Source: Streptomyces griseoviridis (GTDB lineage Bacteria > Actinomycetota > Actinomycetes > Streptomycetales > Streptomycetaceae). Taken from it: a stretch of 64,000 nucleotides of DNA. Of this stretch, positions 49,391-57,140 are shown one piece after another. Both the position numbers and the translations under genes were made by a program. Below the pieces are notes generated by a model. The model was not told the origin of the DNA. It searched no databases and saw only the letters and a list, made by a program, of their open reading frames with translations. The stretch spans positions 62,001 to 126,000 of the forward strand of contig BMSM01000010.1 of assembly GCA_014649155.1 (NCBI GenBank). Direction: 5' to 3'. Numbering within the stretch: position 1 is the first letter of the stretch; each line of letters starts with the position of its first letter.

Positions 49391-50575
49391 TCAGGAAAGC
49401 GGCCGCAGGCGCGCGTCCCGGTCGCCGTACCAGTCCAGGCACAGGGTGGTGGCGTCGTCCCGCAGCCGGCCCCGGCAGGCGTCCTGCACGGCCCCGACCA
49501 GGACCCGGACCGCCTCCCTCGGGTGCAGCTCGGCGGAGGCGCGGACGAGGGCGGGCAGGTCCACGCCGGAGGCGCTGCGCTCCTGCATGCCGTCGGTGAG
49601 CAGGACCAGTCGGTCCCCGGGTCTGAGCGTCAGCTCCTGCACCTGGTGCTCGATCGGGGAGGCCACCCCGAAGGGCAGGTTCGCGGTGAGCGCCAGCTCC
49701 CGTACGGTGCCGTCGCGCAGCAGCAGCGGGCGCGGATGACCGGCGTTGACCAGGCGGACCTCGCCGGTGGCGAGGCAGACCCGCAGCAGCTGGCCGGTGG
49801 CCAGGCCGCGGTTGTGCTGGAGCAGGGCCCGATGGGCGCGCCGGGCCTGCTCCGCGAGGTCGCACCCGGCGCGGCGGGCGCCGCGCAGCGCCCCGAGCAG
49901 CAGTGTGGCCAGCAACGCCGAGTCGGTGTCGTGGCCCATGGCGTCGGTGATGGACAGGTGCAGCACGTCCCGGTCGAGGGCGTAGTCGTAGGTGTCGCCC
50001 CCGATGTCGTCGGCCGGTACCAGGCCGCCGGCTATGGCGAACTGAGGGGCCTCGCAGGCCGGGGCGGACGGCAGCAGCTGGTGCTGGATCTCGGCCGCCA
50101 GGCTGGTCGGCGTGGTGCGCCGGTTGACGTGGTAGAGGTCGGTGAAGCGCCGGTCGGTGACGATGATGTAGGCCAGCGCGTGGGCCGCCTCACCGACCTC
50201 GCGCAGCACCGTCGGGTGGTCGTGCGGGAGGGTCACCTCCAGGACGCCCACGCAGTCCCCGCGGTTGGTGACCGGCGCGATCACCCGGTGGCCGCCCGCG
50301 CCGTCCCGTTCGACATGCCGGCGCTGGGACCGCAGCACCTGCTCGTAGACGCTGCCGCGCAGCGCGGTCCGCAGCGCGCGGCCGGTGTCCGCACCGTCGT
50401 CACCGGTGGTGAGCCGTACCAGTTCCTCCTCGATCAGGTCGACACAGAGGAACGACACGTCGCCGGCCGCGAACCGCTTGCGGAGATTGCGCGCGACGAC
50501 ATCGACGGACTCCACCGGTGAGGCGTCCTCGGCGTCGGTGAGCAGGTTTCCCAACTCCAGGGTGTTGCCGTCCAC
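49391..50575 (-). CDS. GAF domain - SpoIIE/PP2C serine phosphatase
   Basis: 394 aa from a GTG 9 nt after GGAGG. Residues ~20-170 form a GAF-like sensor (VESVDVVARNLRKRF, RVIAPVTNRGDCVGVLEVTL). Residues ~185-390 are PP2C: LLPSAPACEAPQFAIAGGLVPADDIGGDTYDYA with metal Asp, SITDAMGHDTDSALLATLL, VNAGHPRPLLLRDG, LVLLTDGMQE and RDDATTLCLDW. It would dephosphorylate an anti-anti-sigma protein on an unknown signal. The only ATPase partner nearby is the convergent RsbW-like gene. A small membrane-peptide gene precedes it. Confidence 0.88.
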   Translation of the reverse strand: MDGNTLELGNLLTDAEDASPVESVDVVARNLRKRFAAGDVSFLCVDLIEEELVRLTTGDDGADTGRALRTALRGSVYEQVLRSQRRHVERDGAGGHRVIAPVTNRGDCVGVLEVTLPHDHPTVLREVGEAAHALAYIIVTDRRFTDLYHVNRRTTPTSLAAEIQHQLLPSAPACEAPQFAIAGGLVPADDIGGDTYDYALDRDVLHLSITDAMGHDTDSALLATLLLGALRGARRAGCDLAEQARRAHRALLQHNRGLATGQLLRVCLATGEVRLVNAGHPRPLLLRDGTVRELALTANLPFGVASPIEHQVQELTLRPGDRLVLLTDGMQERSASGVDLPALVRASAELHPREAVRVLVGAVQDACRGRLRDDATTLCLDWYGDRDARLRPLS

Positions 50576-50683
50576 GCTTCTCTCCCTCCGTCCGGACACC
50601 CATCTGCCCGGTGACGGCCCGCACATGCCCAGGGCGGTCCGGGCGGGTGGCGGGCGCGGGGGACGAGCACGGCCGCCATTCGA

Positions 50684-50797
50684 TCAACGGGCGGACGGCC
50701 CATGGCGTTTGTGGCGGGGCGCGGGCCCGGCGGAATGCTGCTGCACCAGCAGCAGAGCAAGGAGCAGGGGTCCGGCGGTGCACAGCGTGAAGAGCAT
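50684..50797 (-). CDS. 37-aa predicted membrane peptide
   Basis: The ATG at 50797 follows GAGAGGTGA, an almost perfect Shine-Dalgarno site. The product starts MLFTLCTAGPLLLALLLVQQ, one hydrophobic span, and ends with a His/Arg/Pro-rich tail (APRHKRHG). It ends 108 bp before the GAF-phosphatase gene on the same strand. No family is recognised. A single-span regulator, a leader peptide for the phosphatase, or a small toxin are all possible. Confidence 0.5.
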   Translation of the reverse strand: MLFTLCTAGPLLLALLLVQQHSAGPAPRHKRHGPSAR

Positions 50798-51169
50798 GCG
50801 TCACCTCTCGCTCGGCTGACCTGCCTGAGGTGTACCCGCGTCCGCGTCACACCAACGGCCCACGACCGGTCACCACCCGCACGAGGGTCTCCCGCGTGCC
50901 CCCCTTGACGCGCAGGCCCCGTGGACGGCCCGTCTCGCGAAGCGGCGGCGACGGTGATCAACCCCGGCGGGTGCCGGGACATCGGGATCACCGTCGCCGC
51001 CGGGAGCCGCGCGCAGCAGGAGGAGGGCGGGTGCCGGGACACGTGGGGTACGGCCGGTCAGCGCCCCTTCCCGGGGTGCTCCACGCAATCGACGTAACGC
51101 CATGCGGACATCACTACCAGGGGATCGACATCAGCACCGGGCATCGGTGGGCCGTCGTGCCGGGTGCGG
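50798..51169. other. 372-bp intergenic stretch
   Basis: Lies between the 37-aa peptide start and the winged-helix gene stop, both on the minus strand. A 22-base segment near 50960 (CGGGTGCCGGGACATCGGGA) recurs in part at 51029 (GGCGGGTGCCGGGACACGTG). No convincing frame or hairpin beyond this short repeat was found. It should contain the promoter of the small peptide gene. Confidence 0.4.
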
Positions 51170-51904
51170 TCACGCGGAGCGCTGCTCGGCCTTCTCGGAC
51201 GGCGCCTCGTCCGTGGCCGCCGCGGCCTGGGCGGCCTCCGACACGGTGTAGAAGACGGACGTGCCCTGCTTGGTGCGCTGCACCTGGTTGCGGGCCACCA
51301 GGTTCTCCAGGGTGTTGCGCACCACGGTGGTCTTGACCGGCCGGTCGGCGTGGGCCTCACCCAGCGCGGCGGCCACCTCGGCGGCGGAACGCGGCTCCTT
51401 CTGCTCGGCCAGCACCCCGCGGATCAGCTCGCCCAGCGTCGGACCCGCGGCCTTCTTCGCCGCCGGCCCGGCCGCCGCCTTCCCGGCCGCCGACGCCTTC
51501 TTGGCGGCCTTCCCCGGCTTCCCGGCCTTCGCCGCCTTCTCGGCGCTCGCGGTGCTCCCGGTGTCCTTGGCCTTCTCGGCGGTCTCCGTCCCGCGCCGCC
51601 GCGGCGCGGCCTTCGCCGCCCGGGTCCGCTTGCCGGCGGTGGCGGGCGCGGGCTTCTTGCGCGGCGCCGGCACGGCCGCGGTGTCCGCGGCGGTGTCCCC
51701 GGCCGGTGCCTGCGTGGAGCCCAGCGCCTGCCGGATGTTGACGAGCACACTGTGGTCGCGCTGGAGCGCGGCGAGCCGCTCCTGCAGGGAGGCGATCTCC
51801 GCGCTCAGGCGCTCCTGCTCCTGTGCGTTGCGCTCCAGGTCACCGGTCACCTGCGCGGCGTACTGCGTGGCCAGTTCGGTGGCGGTGGTCGTTGTCTCCG
51901 ACAT
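51170..51904 (-). CDS. coiled-coil / Lys-Ala-rich / winged-helix DNA-binding protein
   Basis: 244 aa in three parts. Residues 1-62 are a coiled coil (QAAQ..LERNAQEQERLSAEIASLQERLAAL is the core region). Residues ~75-150 are a Lys/Ala/Pro-rich, histone-H1-like tail with AAKK and KAAK units. Residues ~155-225 are a winged helix (TLGELIRGVLAEQKEPRSAAEVAAAL, KTTVVRNTLENLVARNQVQR, SVFYTV). This looks like a nucleoid-associated or BlaI-like regulator that dimerises, bends or bridges DNA. It is probably autoregulated: an 18-bp palindrome lies in its promoter region. Confidence 0.7.
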   Translation of the reverse strand: MSETTTTATELATQYAAQVTGDLERNAQEQERLSAEIASLQERLAALQRDHSVLVNIRQALGSTQAPAGDTAADTAAVPAPRKKPAPATAGKRTRAAKAAPRRRGTETAEKAKDTGSTASAEKAAKAGKPGKAAKKASAAGKAAAGPAAKKAAGPTLGELIRGVLAEQKEPRSAAEVAAALGEAHADRPVKTTVVRNTLENLVARNQVQRTKQGTSVFYTVSEAAQAAAATDEAPSEKAEQRSA

Positions 51905-52051
51905 GGTCGGTCACTCTCCTCGATGCTGACGAGTCGTCGTCGGCGGCGGGCAACAGCCGGGTGCCGGCTGACGGCGGACGGCCCGCCCCACCGCATTCGG
52001 CGGCGGACGGGCCCTGACTGCTGCGCATGCCCTGAAGTGGAGATACTACGT

Positions 52052-52069
52052 ACAAGTGGTGCCACTTGT
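52052..52069. promoter_or_regulatory. ACAAGTGG-TG-CCACTTGT palindrome upstream of the winged-helix gene
   Basis: A perfect 8-bp dyad with a 2-bp spacer, 148 bp upstream of the gene start. On the minus strand a -10-like TAGTAT follows it closely, so a protein bound here would cover the -35 area. Candidate operator, possibly for the gene's own product. Confidence 0.5.
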
Positions 52070-52115
52070 TCCTCTCGGGTCGTTTTCTGCTCCACGACGA
52101 GTGACTGACACACCA

Positions 52116-53408
52116 TCAGGTGACGGTCACGGGATGCCGTACGACCGCGTCGAACAGATATCCCTGGGTGTTGTGCGCGGTGGTGTCCGGCTGGGTGCGG
52201 CCGGCGGCGTCGGTGGCGCGGGCCGCCAGGGTGTACGCGCCGGGTGACCGGGGCCGCCAGTCGGCCGACCAGCGGACCCAGCCGCCCCGGCGGGGTGCGT
52301 CGTGCAGCCGGGCAGGCCACCAGTGGGCGCCGCCGTCGGCGCTCACCTCGACCCGGACGACACCGGCCGCGCCGGACCAGGAACGGCCGGTGAGACGGTG
52401 GGTGGTGTCCCGCGCCAGCCCGGCGTTCCACTCCAGTTCCCAGGCGCTCTTGACCGTCTGCCGGGTCAACGGGGCACTGCCGCCCACCGGGTGGGCGTCG
52501 CCGAACAGCCGGTAGAAGTCGGTGTTCCACGGCGAGTACAGGGGCTGGGCCGACACCTGGATGTCGCCGACCCACTTGACGGAGGAGACGCCGATCCACG
52601 AGGGCACCAGGACCCGCACCGGGTGTCCGTGGTCGGGCGGGAGCGGCTCACCGTTCATCTCGTAGGCGAGCAGCACGTCGTCGAGGGCCTTGGCCAGCGG
52701 CAGCGGGCGCCGGACCCGGCCGAGGTTCGTGCCGTCGGCGGTGACGTAGTCCGCGTCCAGGCCGCGCGGCATGACGTCGACGGCCCGCCGGCCGAGGCCC
52801 GCCCGGCGCAGGACGTCGGCGAGGCGGACACCCCGCCAGCGGGCGGCGCCGATGGCGCCGAGTGTCCAGGCGGTGCCGCTGACGGCCTGGCCCTGCTGGG
52901 TGGTGAACAGGCTGCGGCCGTTGCCGGCGCACTCCACGAACGCGTCGCGGGTGACGGCCGGGAACCGCTTGAGGTCGTCGAGGGTGAACTCGACGGAACC
53001 GCCGTGGTCGAGTCCGTCGCCCCACACGGTGAGGGTCCAGCCGCTGGCGTCCAGGACGGGCGTGGCCGTGTGGTTGCGCACGAAGAACCGCTCGTTGGGG
53101 GTGTGGTAGCCGGTCTCCGCGAGGGAGGCGAACCGGGTCTCGGCGTTGGTGCCGCGGACGGTGAACCACGCCTCGGGCAGGGGCTTGACGATGCCGGGGG
53201 CGGTGGCCGCTGCGGCCGGACCGGCCCCGGCCAACGGAACGGCGAACGGGGCGGCGCCGGCGATCCCCGCCGCCCCGAGCAGCCGCAGCAGGGTGCGCCG
53301 GGGGACCCCCTCGGCGTGAGCCCGCCCGGACAGCCACTGGCTCAGTCTGCGCCGGTCGTAGGAGGCTTCGGAGGGGTGGGTGACAGGTGCCGGTGGGGAG
53401 GTGCGCAC
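52116..53408 (-). CDS. sulfite-oxidase-family molybdopterin oxidoreductase
   Basis: 430 aa. The twin-Arg-like signal VPRRTLLRLLGAAGIAGAAPFAVPLAGAG points to export. The Mo-pterin domain has ERFFVRNHTATP, the molybdenum-ligand Cys in FVECAGNGRS, RGVRLADVL and HPVRVLVPSWIGVSSVKWVGDI. The C-terminal Ig-like dimer domain (VVRVEVSADGGAHWWPARL) follows. It would oxidise sulfite to sulfate or reduce a related oxo-compound. It is the last gene of a minus run with a flavoprotein and an ABC permease, opposite an SsuD-like monooxygenase that would release sulfite. Confidence 0.85.
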   Translation of the reverse strand: MRTSPPAPVTHPSEASYDRRRLSQWLSGRAHAEGVPRRTLLRLLGAAGIAGAAPFAVPLAGAGPAAAATAPGIVKPLPEAWFTVRGTNAETRFASLAETGYHTPNERFFVRNHTATPVLDASGWTLTVWGDGLDHGGSVEFTLDDLKRFPAVTRDAFVECAGNGRSLFTTQQGQAVSGTAWTLGAIGAARWRGVRLADVLRRAGLGRRAVDVMPRGLDADYVTADGTNLGRVRRPLPLAKALDDVLLAYEMNGEPLPPDHGHPVRVLVPSWIGVSSVKWVGDIQVSAQPLYSPWNTDFYRLFGDAHPVGGSAPLTRQTVKSAWELEWNAGLARDTTHRLTGRSWSGAAGVVRVEVSADGGAHWWPARLHDAPRRGGWVRWSADWRPRSPGAYTLAARATDAAGRTQPDTTAHNTQGYLFDAVVRHPVTVT

Positions 53409-53447
53409 GGTACTGCCTTTCGTCGGGGCCCCATGGGGACCGTGGTG

Positions 53448-55436
53448 TCACAGGGAGGAGGAGCCGGCCGTGGGCAGGCAGTCCTGCCGCGCGTCCTCGC
53501 CCAGGGCGCGCAGCAGGGCGCGGGCCACGGCGTCGTTCTGCCGGAAGCCCGGGGCGTTGGTGCGGGGGCGGGCGAAGGCGGCGACGGCACGGCTGTTGGT
53601 GGGGGCGCCGAGGGCGATCCGGCGGGGGTGGGGGCCGCCGAGGAGCGGGTCGACGACATGGGCGTCGGCGGGGGAGACGCTGAGCAGGCCGGAGCGGTGG
53701 GTGTGGTCGGGGTCGGCGACCACCTCCTCGGCGAGTTCACCGGCCCGGTGCAGCCGGCGCAGCAACGGGTCCTCGGTGCGGTCGAGGGCGTGCCGGGGCA
53801 GGTACGCCTCGATGAGGGCGGTGGCGTGCACGGTGTGGCCGGGCACCGTGGGACTGGTGGCGGTGAAGGTGCCGCGGGCCTCGTCGGTGCCGATCCGCAG
53901 GTCCGCGCCGAGGAACCGGACGATCCCGGCCCGGGACAGGGCGAGGAGCTGCCGCAGCCGGAACCCGGGCGGCCCGGAGGCGAGGAAGCTGAAGAAGCCG
54001 TGCCACCAGCCGTCGATGCCCTCGGCGACCGAGCGGGCGGTCAGCCGCCCCGAGGCGACCAGGGCGGGGAGCTGGCCGTAGACGGAGAGCAGCGCGAGGA
54101 ACGCGCCGAGGTCCGCGCTGTGCTCCGGGTCCTCGCGGCGGGCCACGTCCTGGGCGATGTGCTCGCGCAGGTGTTCCTGGAAGGCGTCCGGAGCCGGGAA
54201 GGTGACGCCGGTCAGCGGCCGGTCCAGGGCGTCGAGGTCGAGCCGGTCCGCCGGGTCGGGGACGGACGCGGCGACCAGGTCGGCCATGCCGGGGGAGTAC
54301 CAGTCGAGCCGGTCGTAGGCGGCCTCGAAGGCGGACCAGGACCGCGTGGTGCGCTCGGGGTGGGCGTGGAACAGCTCGTGGTAGTGGCCGAAGCCGATCT
54401 CCTTGGCCATCAACGGCCACACGTCGCGCCGCAGGTCCAGCGGGCGGTCCCCGGCGAGCAGCGCGCCGATCGCCTCGGGACCGAAGTGGCGGGGCAGCGG
54501 CGGACGGGGACCTTGGAGCCGGTACCCCGTCTTGGAGTGGTACGGCACACCGCGCCGCGACCCGACGTGCAGGACCGGCTCCCGGCCGGACGGCAGGTAG
54601 GTGAGGGTGCCGTCCGGCTCGGTCCGGTAGGAGCCGCCGCGGCCCTCGGTGAGCAGCACCGTCAGGTCCACGAAGGCCAGGCCGAAGCCGCGCAGCACGA
54701 CGTGCTCACCGGGACGGGGTCCGGACAGGTCGGCGTCGGCGGAGAAGGCGGGCGGGAGGTAGAACCGGGAGTGGCGGCGGGCGAAGGCGGCCAAGGCGCG
54801 GTGCTCGGCGGCGGGCACGGCCGTGCCCAGGTGGCCCTGGGCGAGGACTACCAGGTCGGCGGTGAGCGGGGTGGCGCGGCCGGCCAGGTGGACGCGCTGC
54901 GGGCCGTCCGCCGGGCCGGTGACGGAGGTCGCGGTGGTGCGGTGCCAGGTGACGGTGACGGACGGCGGCAGCGCGGCCAGCGCGGCGCGGAACACCCAGT
55001 CCAGGTAGGCGCTCTGGACCCGCCGGGTGGGGAAGTCGGTGGGGGCCAGGGCGCGGAGTTCACCGAGCACCTCGGGGTCGGCGGGGGCGGTCACGGGCGC
55101 CTCCTGGGCGGGCGGCGTCCCGGGCCCCCGGCCGGCGAACCGGGCGGCCCACTCGGCCAGGGAGGGGCCCGGCCGCACCGGCCCCTCGATGACGGAGGAC
55201 TCGTCGGTGAACATGGTCACGTCCTCGGCCATGGAGTTCATCCGCAGCAGCGGTGACTGCTCCTGCCGCCAGATCCGGCCCGGCCCCGGCGGGTGCGGGT
55301 CGATCAGGTGGATGTGCAACTCGCGCTCTGGGGGCCAGAGTTCACCGGTGTTGGCGGCGATGCGCTCCAGCAGCCCGGTGGCGCGCGGTCCGGCGCCGAC
55401 GACGGCCAGCACCGCGGGGGAGGTCACGTCGTTCAC
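53448..55436 (-). CDS. FAD/NAD(P)-binding protein (NAD_binding_9-like)
   Basis: 662 aa. N-terminal Rossmann motif VVGAGPRATGLLERIAAN, then HLIDPHPPGPGRIWRQEQSPLLRMNSMAEDVTMF, which marks this large flavoprotein family, and a second dinucleotide region (VVLRGFGLAFVDLTVLLTEGRGGSY). The long C-terminal part has no recognised domain. Members occur next to sulfur and siderophore genes, and few have known reactions. The ATG overlaps the permease stop (ATGA), so the two are probably translationally coupled. It may act as a reductase or monooxygenase on an imported sulfur compound. Confidence 0.75.
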   Translation of the reverse strand: MNDVTSPAVLAVVGAGPRATGLLERIAANTGELWPPERELHIHLIDPHPPGPGRIWRQEQSPLLRMNSMAEDVTMFTDESSVIEGPVRPGPSLAEWAARFAGRGPGTPPAQEAPVTAPADPEVLGELRALAPTDFPTRRVQSAYLDWVFRAALAALPPSVTVTWHRTTATSVTGPADGPQRVHLAGRATPLTADLVVLAQGHLGTAVPAAEHRALAAFARRHSRFYLPPAFSADADLSGPRPGEHVVLRGFGLAFVDLTVLLTEGRGGSYRTEPDGTLTYLPSGREPVLHVGSRRGVPYHSKTGYRLQGPRPPLPRHFGPEAIGALLAGDRPLDLRRDVWPLMAKEIGFGHYHELFHAHPERTTRSWSAFEAAYDRLDWYSPGMADLVAASVPDPADRLDLDALDRPLTGVTFPAPDAFQEHLREHIAQDVARREDPEHSADLGAFLALLSVYGQLPALVASGRLTARSVAEGIDGWWHGFFSFLASGPPGFRLRQLLALSRAGIVRFLGADLRIGTDEARGTFTATSPTVPGHTVHATALIEAYLPRHALDRTEDPLLRRLHRAGELAEEVVADPDHTHRSGLLSVSPADAHVVDPLLGGPHPRRIALGAPTNSRAVAAFARPRTNAPGFRQNDAVARALLRALGEDARQDCLPTAGSSSL

Positions 55437-56482
55437 CGGTCACCGCCGGTCGCGGGCCGGGCGTCGGCGGCCGTGGCGGCGCCGAGCCGGACGCGGAGGG
55501 CGCCCAGCCGGGCCCGCAGCCGCTGCACCGGGGTCGGCGGCAGGGAGCGGGCGGCGCCGCGCGCGTAGTGCCGCTCGACGTAGAACTGCCCGACGCCGAG
55601 CACGGTGGTGACGGCGATGTACCACAGGGTGGCCACCATCAGCAGCGGGATCACCTGGTAGGTCTGGTTGTAGACCAGCTGCACCGAGAACAGCAGGTCG
55701 TGCACGGCCAGCACACTGACGATGCTGGTGCCCTTCAGGGTGCCGATCAGCATGTTCCCGGCGGTCGGCACGATCGACCGCATCGCCTGCGGGATCACGA
55801 TCCGGCGCAGCGTCCGGCGCCGGCTCAGGCCCAGCGCCTGCGCGGCCTCGGTCTGCCCGGCGTCCACCGACAGGATGCCGCCGCGCACCACCTCGGCGGC
55901 GTACGCGGACTCGTGCAGGGTGAGGCCGACCACCGCGGTGAGGGTGGGCCCGAACAGGTTCACCGTCTTGACGGTGACGAACTCCGGGCCGAACGGGATG
56001 CCGAGACCGAGCGTCGGGTACAGGGCGCCGATGTTGAACCAGAACAGCAGCTGCACCAGCAGCGGGGTGGACCGGAAGATCCATATGAAGCCCCAGCTCA
56101 GCGTCCGCAGCACCGGGTTGGCCGACAGGCGCAGCACGGCCAGCAGCGTGCCCAGCAGGAAGCCGAGCGCCATCACCGCGGCGGTCAGCCAGAGGGTGAG
56201 CAGCAGCCCGTCGAGCACGGCCGCGGTGGTGAAGTAGCGGCCCACCACGTCCCACTGGAACGCGTCGTTGCGGATGACGGAGTTGAGCACCATCGCGAGG
56301 ACCAGCAGGGCCACGACGGCGGCCGCCCAGCGGCCGGCGTGCCGGCGCGGCACGACGCGCGGCAGCTCGGAGCCGGGCGGGCCCGGCGCGCGGACGGGAC
56401 GGGCGGCGCCGGCCGAGAGGCCGGTGACGGCGGTGGGATCGGTGACGGCGGAGGAGTCGGTGACGTCGGACGGTGTGGCCAT
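55433..56482 (-). CDS. amino-acid-type ABC transporter permease
   Basis: 349 aa. After a ~50-residue Ala/Pro-rich start, five to six helices form a HisM/GlnP-type permease (TAAVLDGLLLTLWLTAAVMALGFLLGTLLAV). The ATPase-contact EAA loop is EAAQALGLSRRRTLRRIVIPQAMRSIVPTAGN. It closely parallels the permease at 59744-60754 on the other strand, so the two may form a heterodimer served by the single ATPase gene. A TTGACA promoter lies ~200 bp upstream (minus). Confidence 0.85.
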   Translation of the reverse strand: MATPSDVTDSSAVTDPTAVTGLSAGAARPVRAPGPPGSELPRVVPRRHAGRWAAAVVALLVLAMVLNSVIRNDAFQWDVVGRYFTTAAVLDGLLLTLWLTAAVMALGFLLGTLLAVLRLSANPVLRTLSWGFIWIFRSTPLLVQLLFWFNIGALYPTLGLGIPFGPEFVTVKTVNLFGPTLTAVVGLTLHESAYAAEVVRGGILSVDAGQTEAAQALGLSRRRTLRRIVIPQAMRSIVPTAGNMLIGTLKGTSIVSVLAVHDLLFSVQLVYNQTYQVIPLLMVATLWYIAVTTVLGVGQFYVERHYARGAARSLPPTPVQRLRARLGALRVRLGAATAADARPATGGDR

Positions 56483-56661
56483 CGGGAGGCTCTCCGGGGG
56501 AGGGGTGCGCGGGCGTGGGTGCCCTCCCGGCGCCCATCGGTCCGGGCACGGCACGGACGCCGTACCGGACGACGGTGCGGCCGGGGGCCGGTGTCATCAC
56601 GCTCACCGCGTCCCTCAACGCGGCCGGAGGGCGCCGTACGGGACGGAGCCGATCCGCCTCG

Positions 56662-56692
56662 ATCGTATGTGCCCATGGCCGGGAGGTGTCAA
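56662..56692 (-). promoter_or_regulatory. predicted promoter of the permease-flavoprotein-sulfite oxidase run
   Basis: On the minus strand a consensus -35 TTGACA (56692-56687) is followed after 18-19 bp by ATACGAT. The transcript would have a leader of ~170 nt before the permease ATG. No leader-peptide frame like those on the opposite strand was found in it. Confidence 0.55.
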
Positions 56693-56775
56693 CAGCGCTT
56701 CCCCTGCTCCGCGGTGGCCGCGGGGCGAGGAGACCGCGACCGCGAGCAGGGCGGGTCCCGCTATCCGGTCACCGC

Positions 56776-56805
56776 TTGACGCGCCGCGAGAAGTCCTGCT
56801 CAATT
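56776..56805 (+). promoter_or_regulatory. predicted promoter directly in front of leader peptide 1
   Basis: TTGACG (56776-56781), 18-bp spacer, TCAATT (56800-56805). The leader peptide ATG begins 7 nt after the -10, so the transcript should be leaderless or nearly so. Confidence 0.65.
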
Positions 56806-56811
56806 GGTCGC

Positions 56812-56889
56812 ATGAACGCCCAGCAGCGCTTGGTCTCGCGTGACCACATCGACTTCGGTCGAGTGTGGTCCGCGGCGTGTCGCGGCTGA
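56812..56889 (+). CDS. 25-aa Cys-containing leader peptide upstream of the sulfonate operon
   Basis: The product has the pattern R-D-H-I-D-F-G-R-V-W-S-A-A-C-R-G at its end, shared with the second leader peptide (62712). It matches short leader peptides that stand upstream of sulfur-assimilation genes in Streptomyces. The Cys codon is three codons from the stop. A 6-bp hairpin (GGGCCG/CGGCCC) starts right after the stop and more hairpins follow in the 250-nt space to the SsuD-like gene. A cysteine-sensing attenuation device is likely: ribosome stalling at Cys would alter downstream folding. Confidence 0.72.
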   Translation: MNAQQRLVSRDHIDFGRVWSAACRG

Positions 56890-57140
56890 CTCGGCGGCGG
56901 GCCGTCTGACCGGCCCTTCCCTCCCTCGGTGACCCCGTCGCGGGCCGAGCGACCCCTTCACGCGGACGCGTTCCGCCGCCCTTCCACGCTTCCCCGCCCT
57001 CCGGCGTCATCACGTCCTTCGGGACCGGCCGCGGACACCGGCCGTCCCTGACACACCTTCACCTTCCCCTGCACCGGCGGCTGCCGGGCGGCGCCCGTGC
57101 GCGCGCGTCCGGCGGCCGGCCCCTGCGAAAGGCCTTTGCC

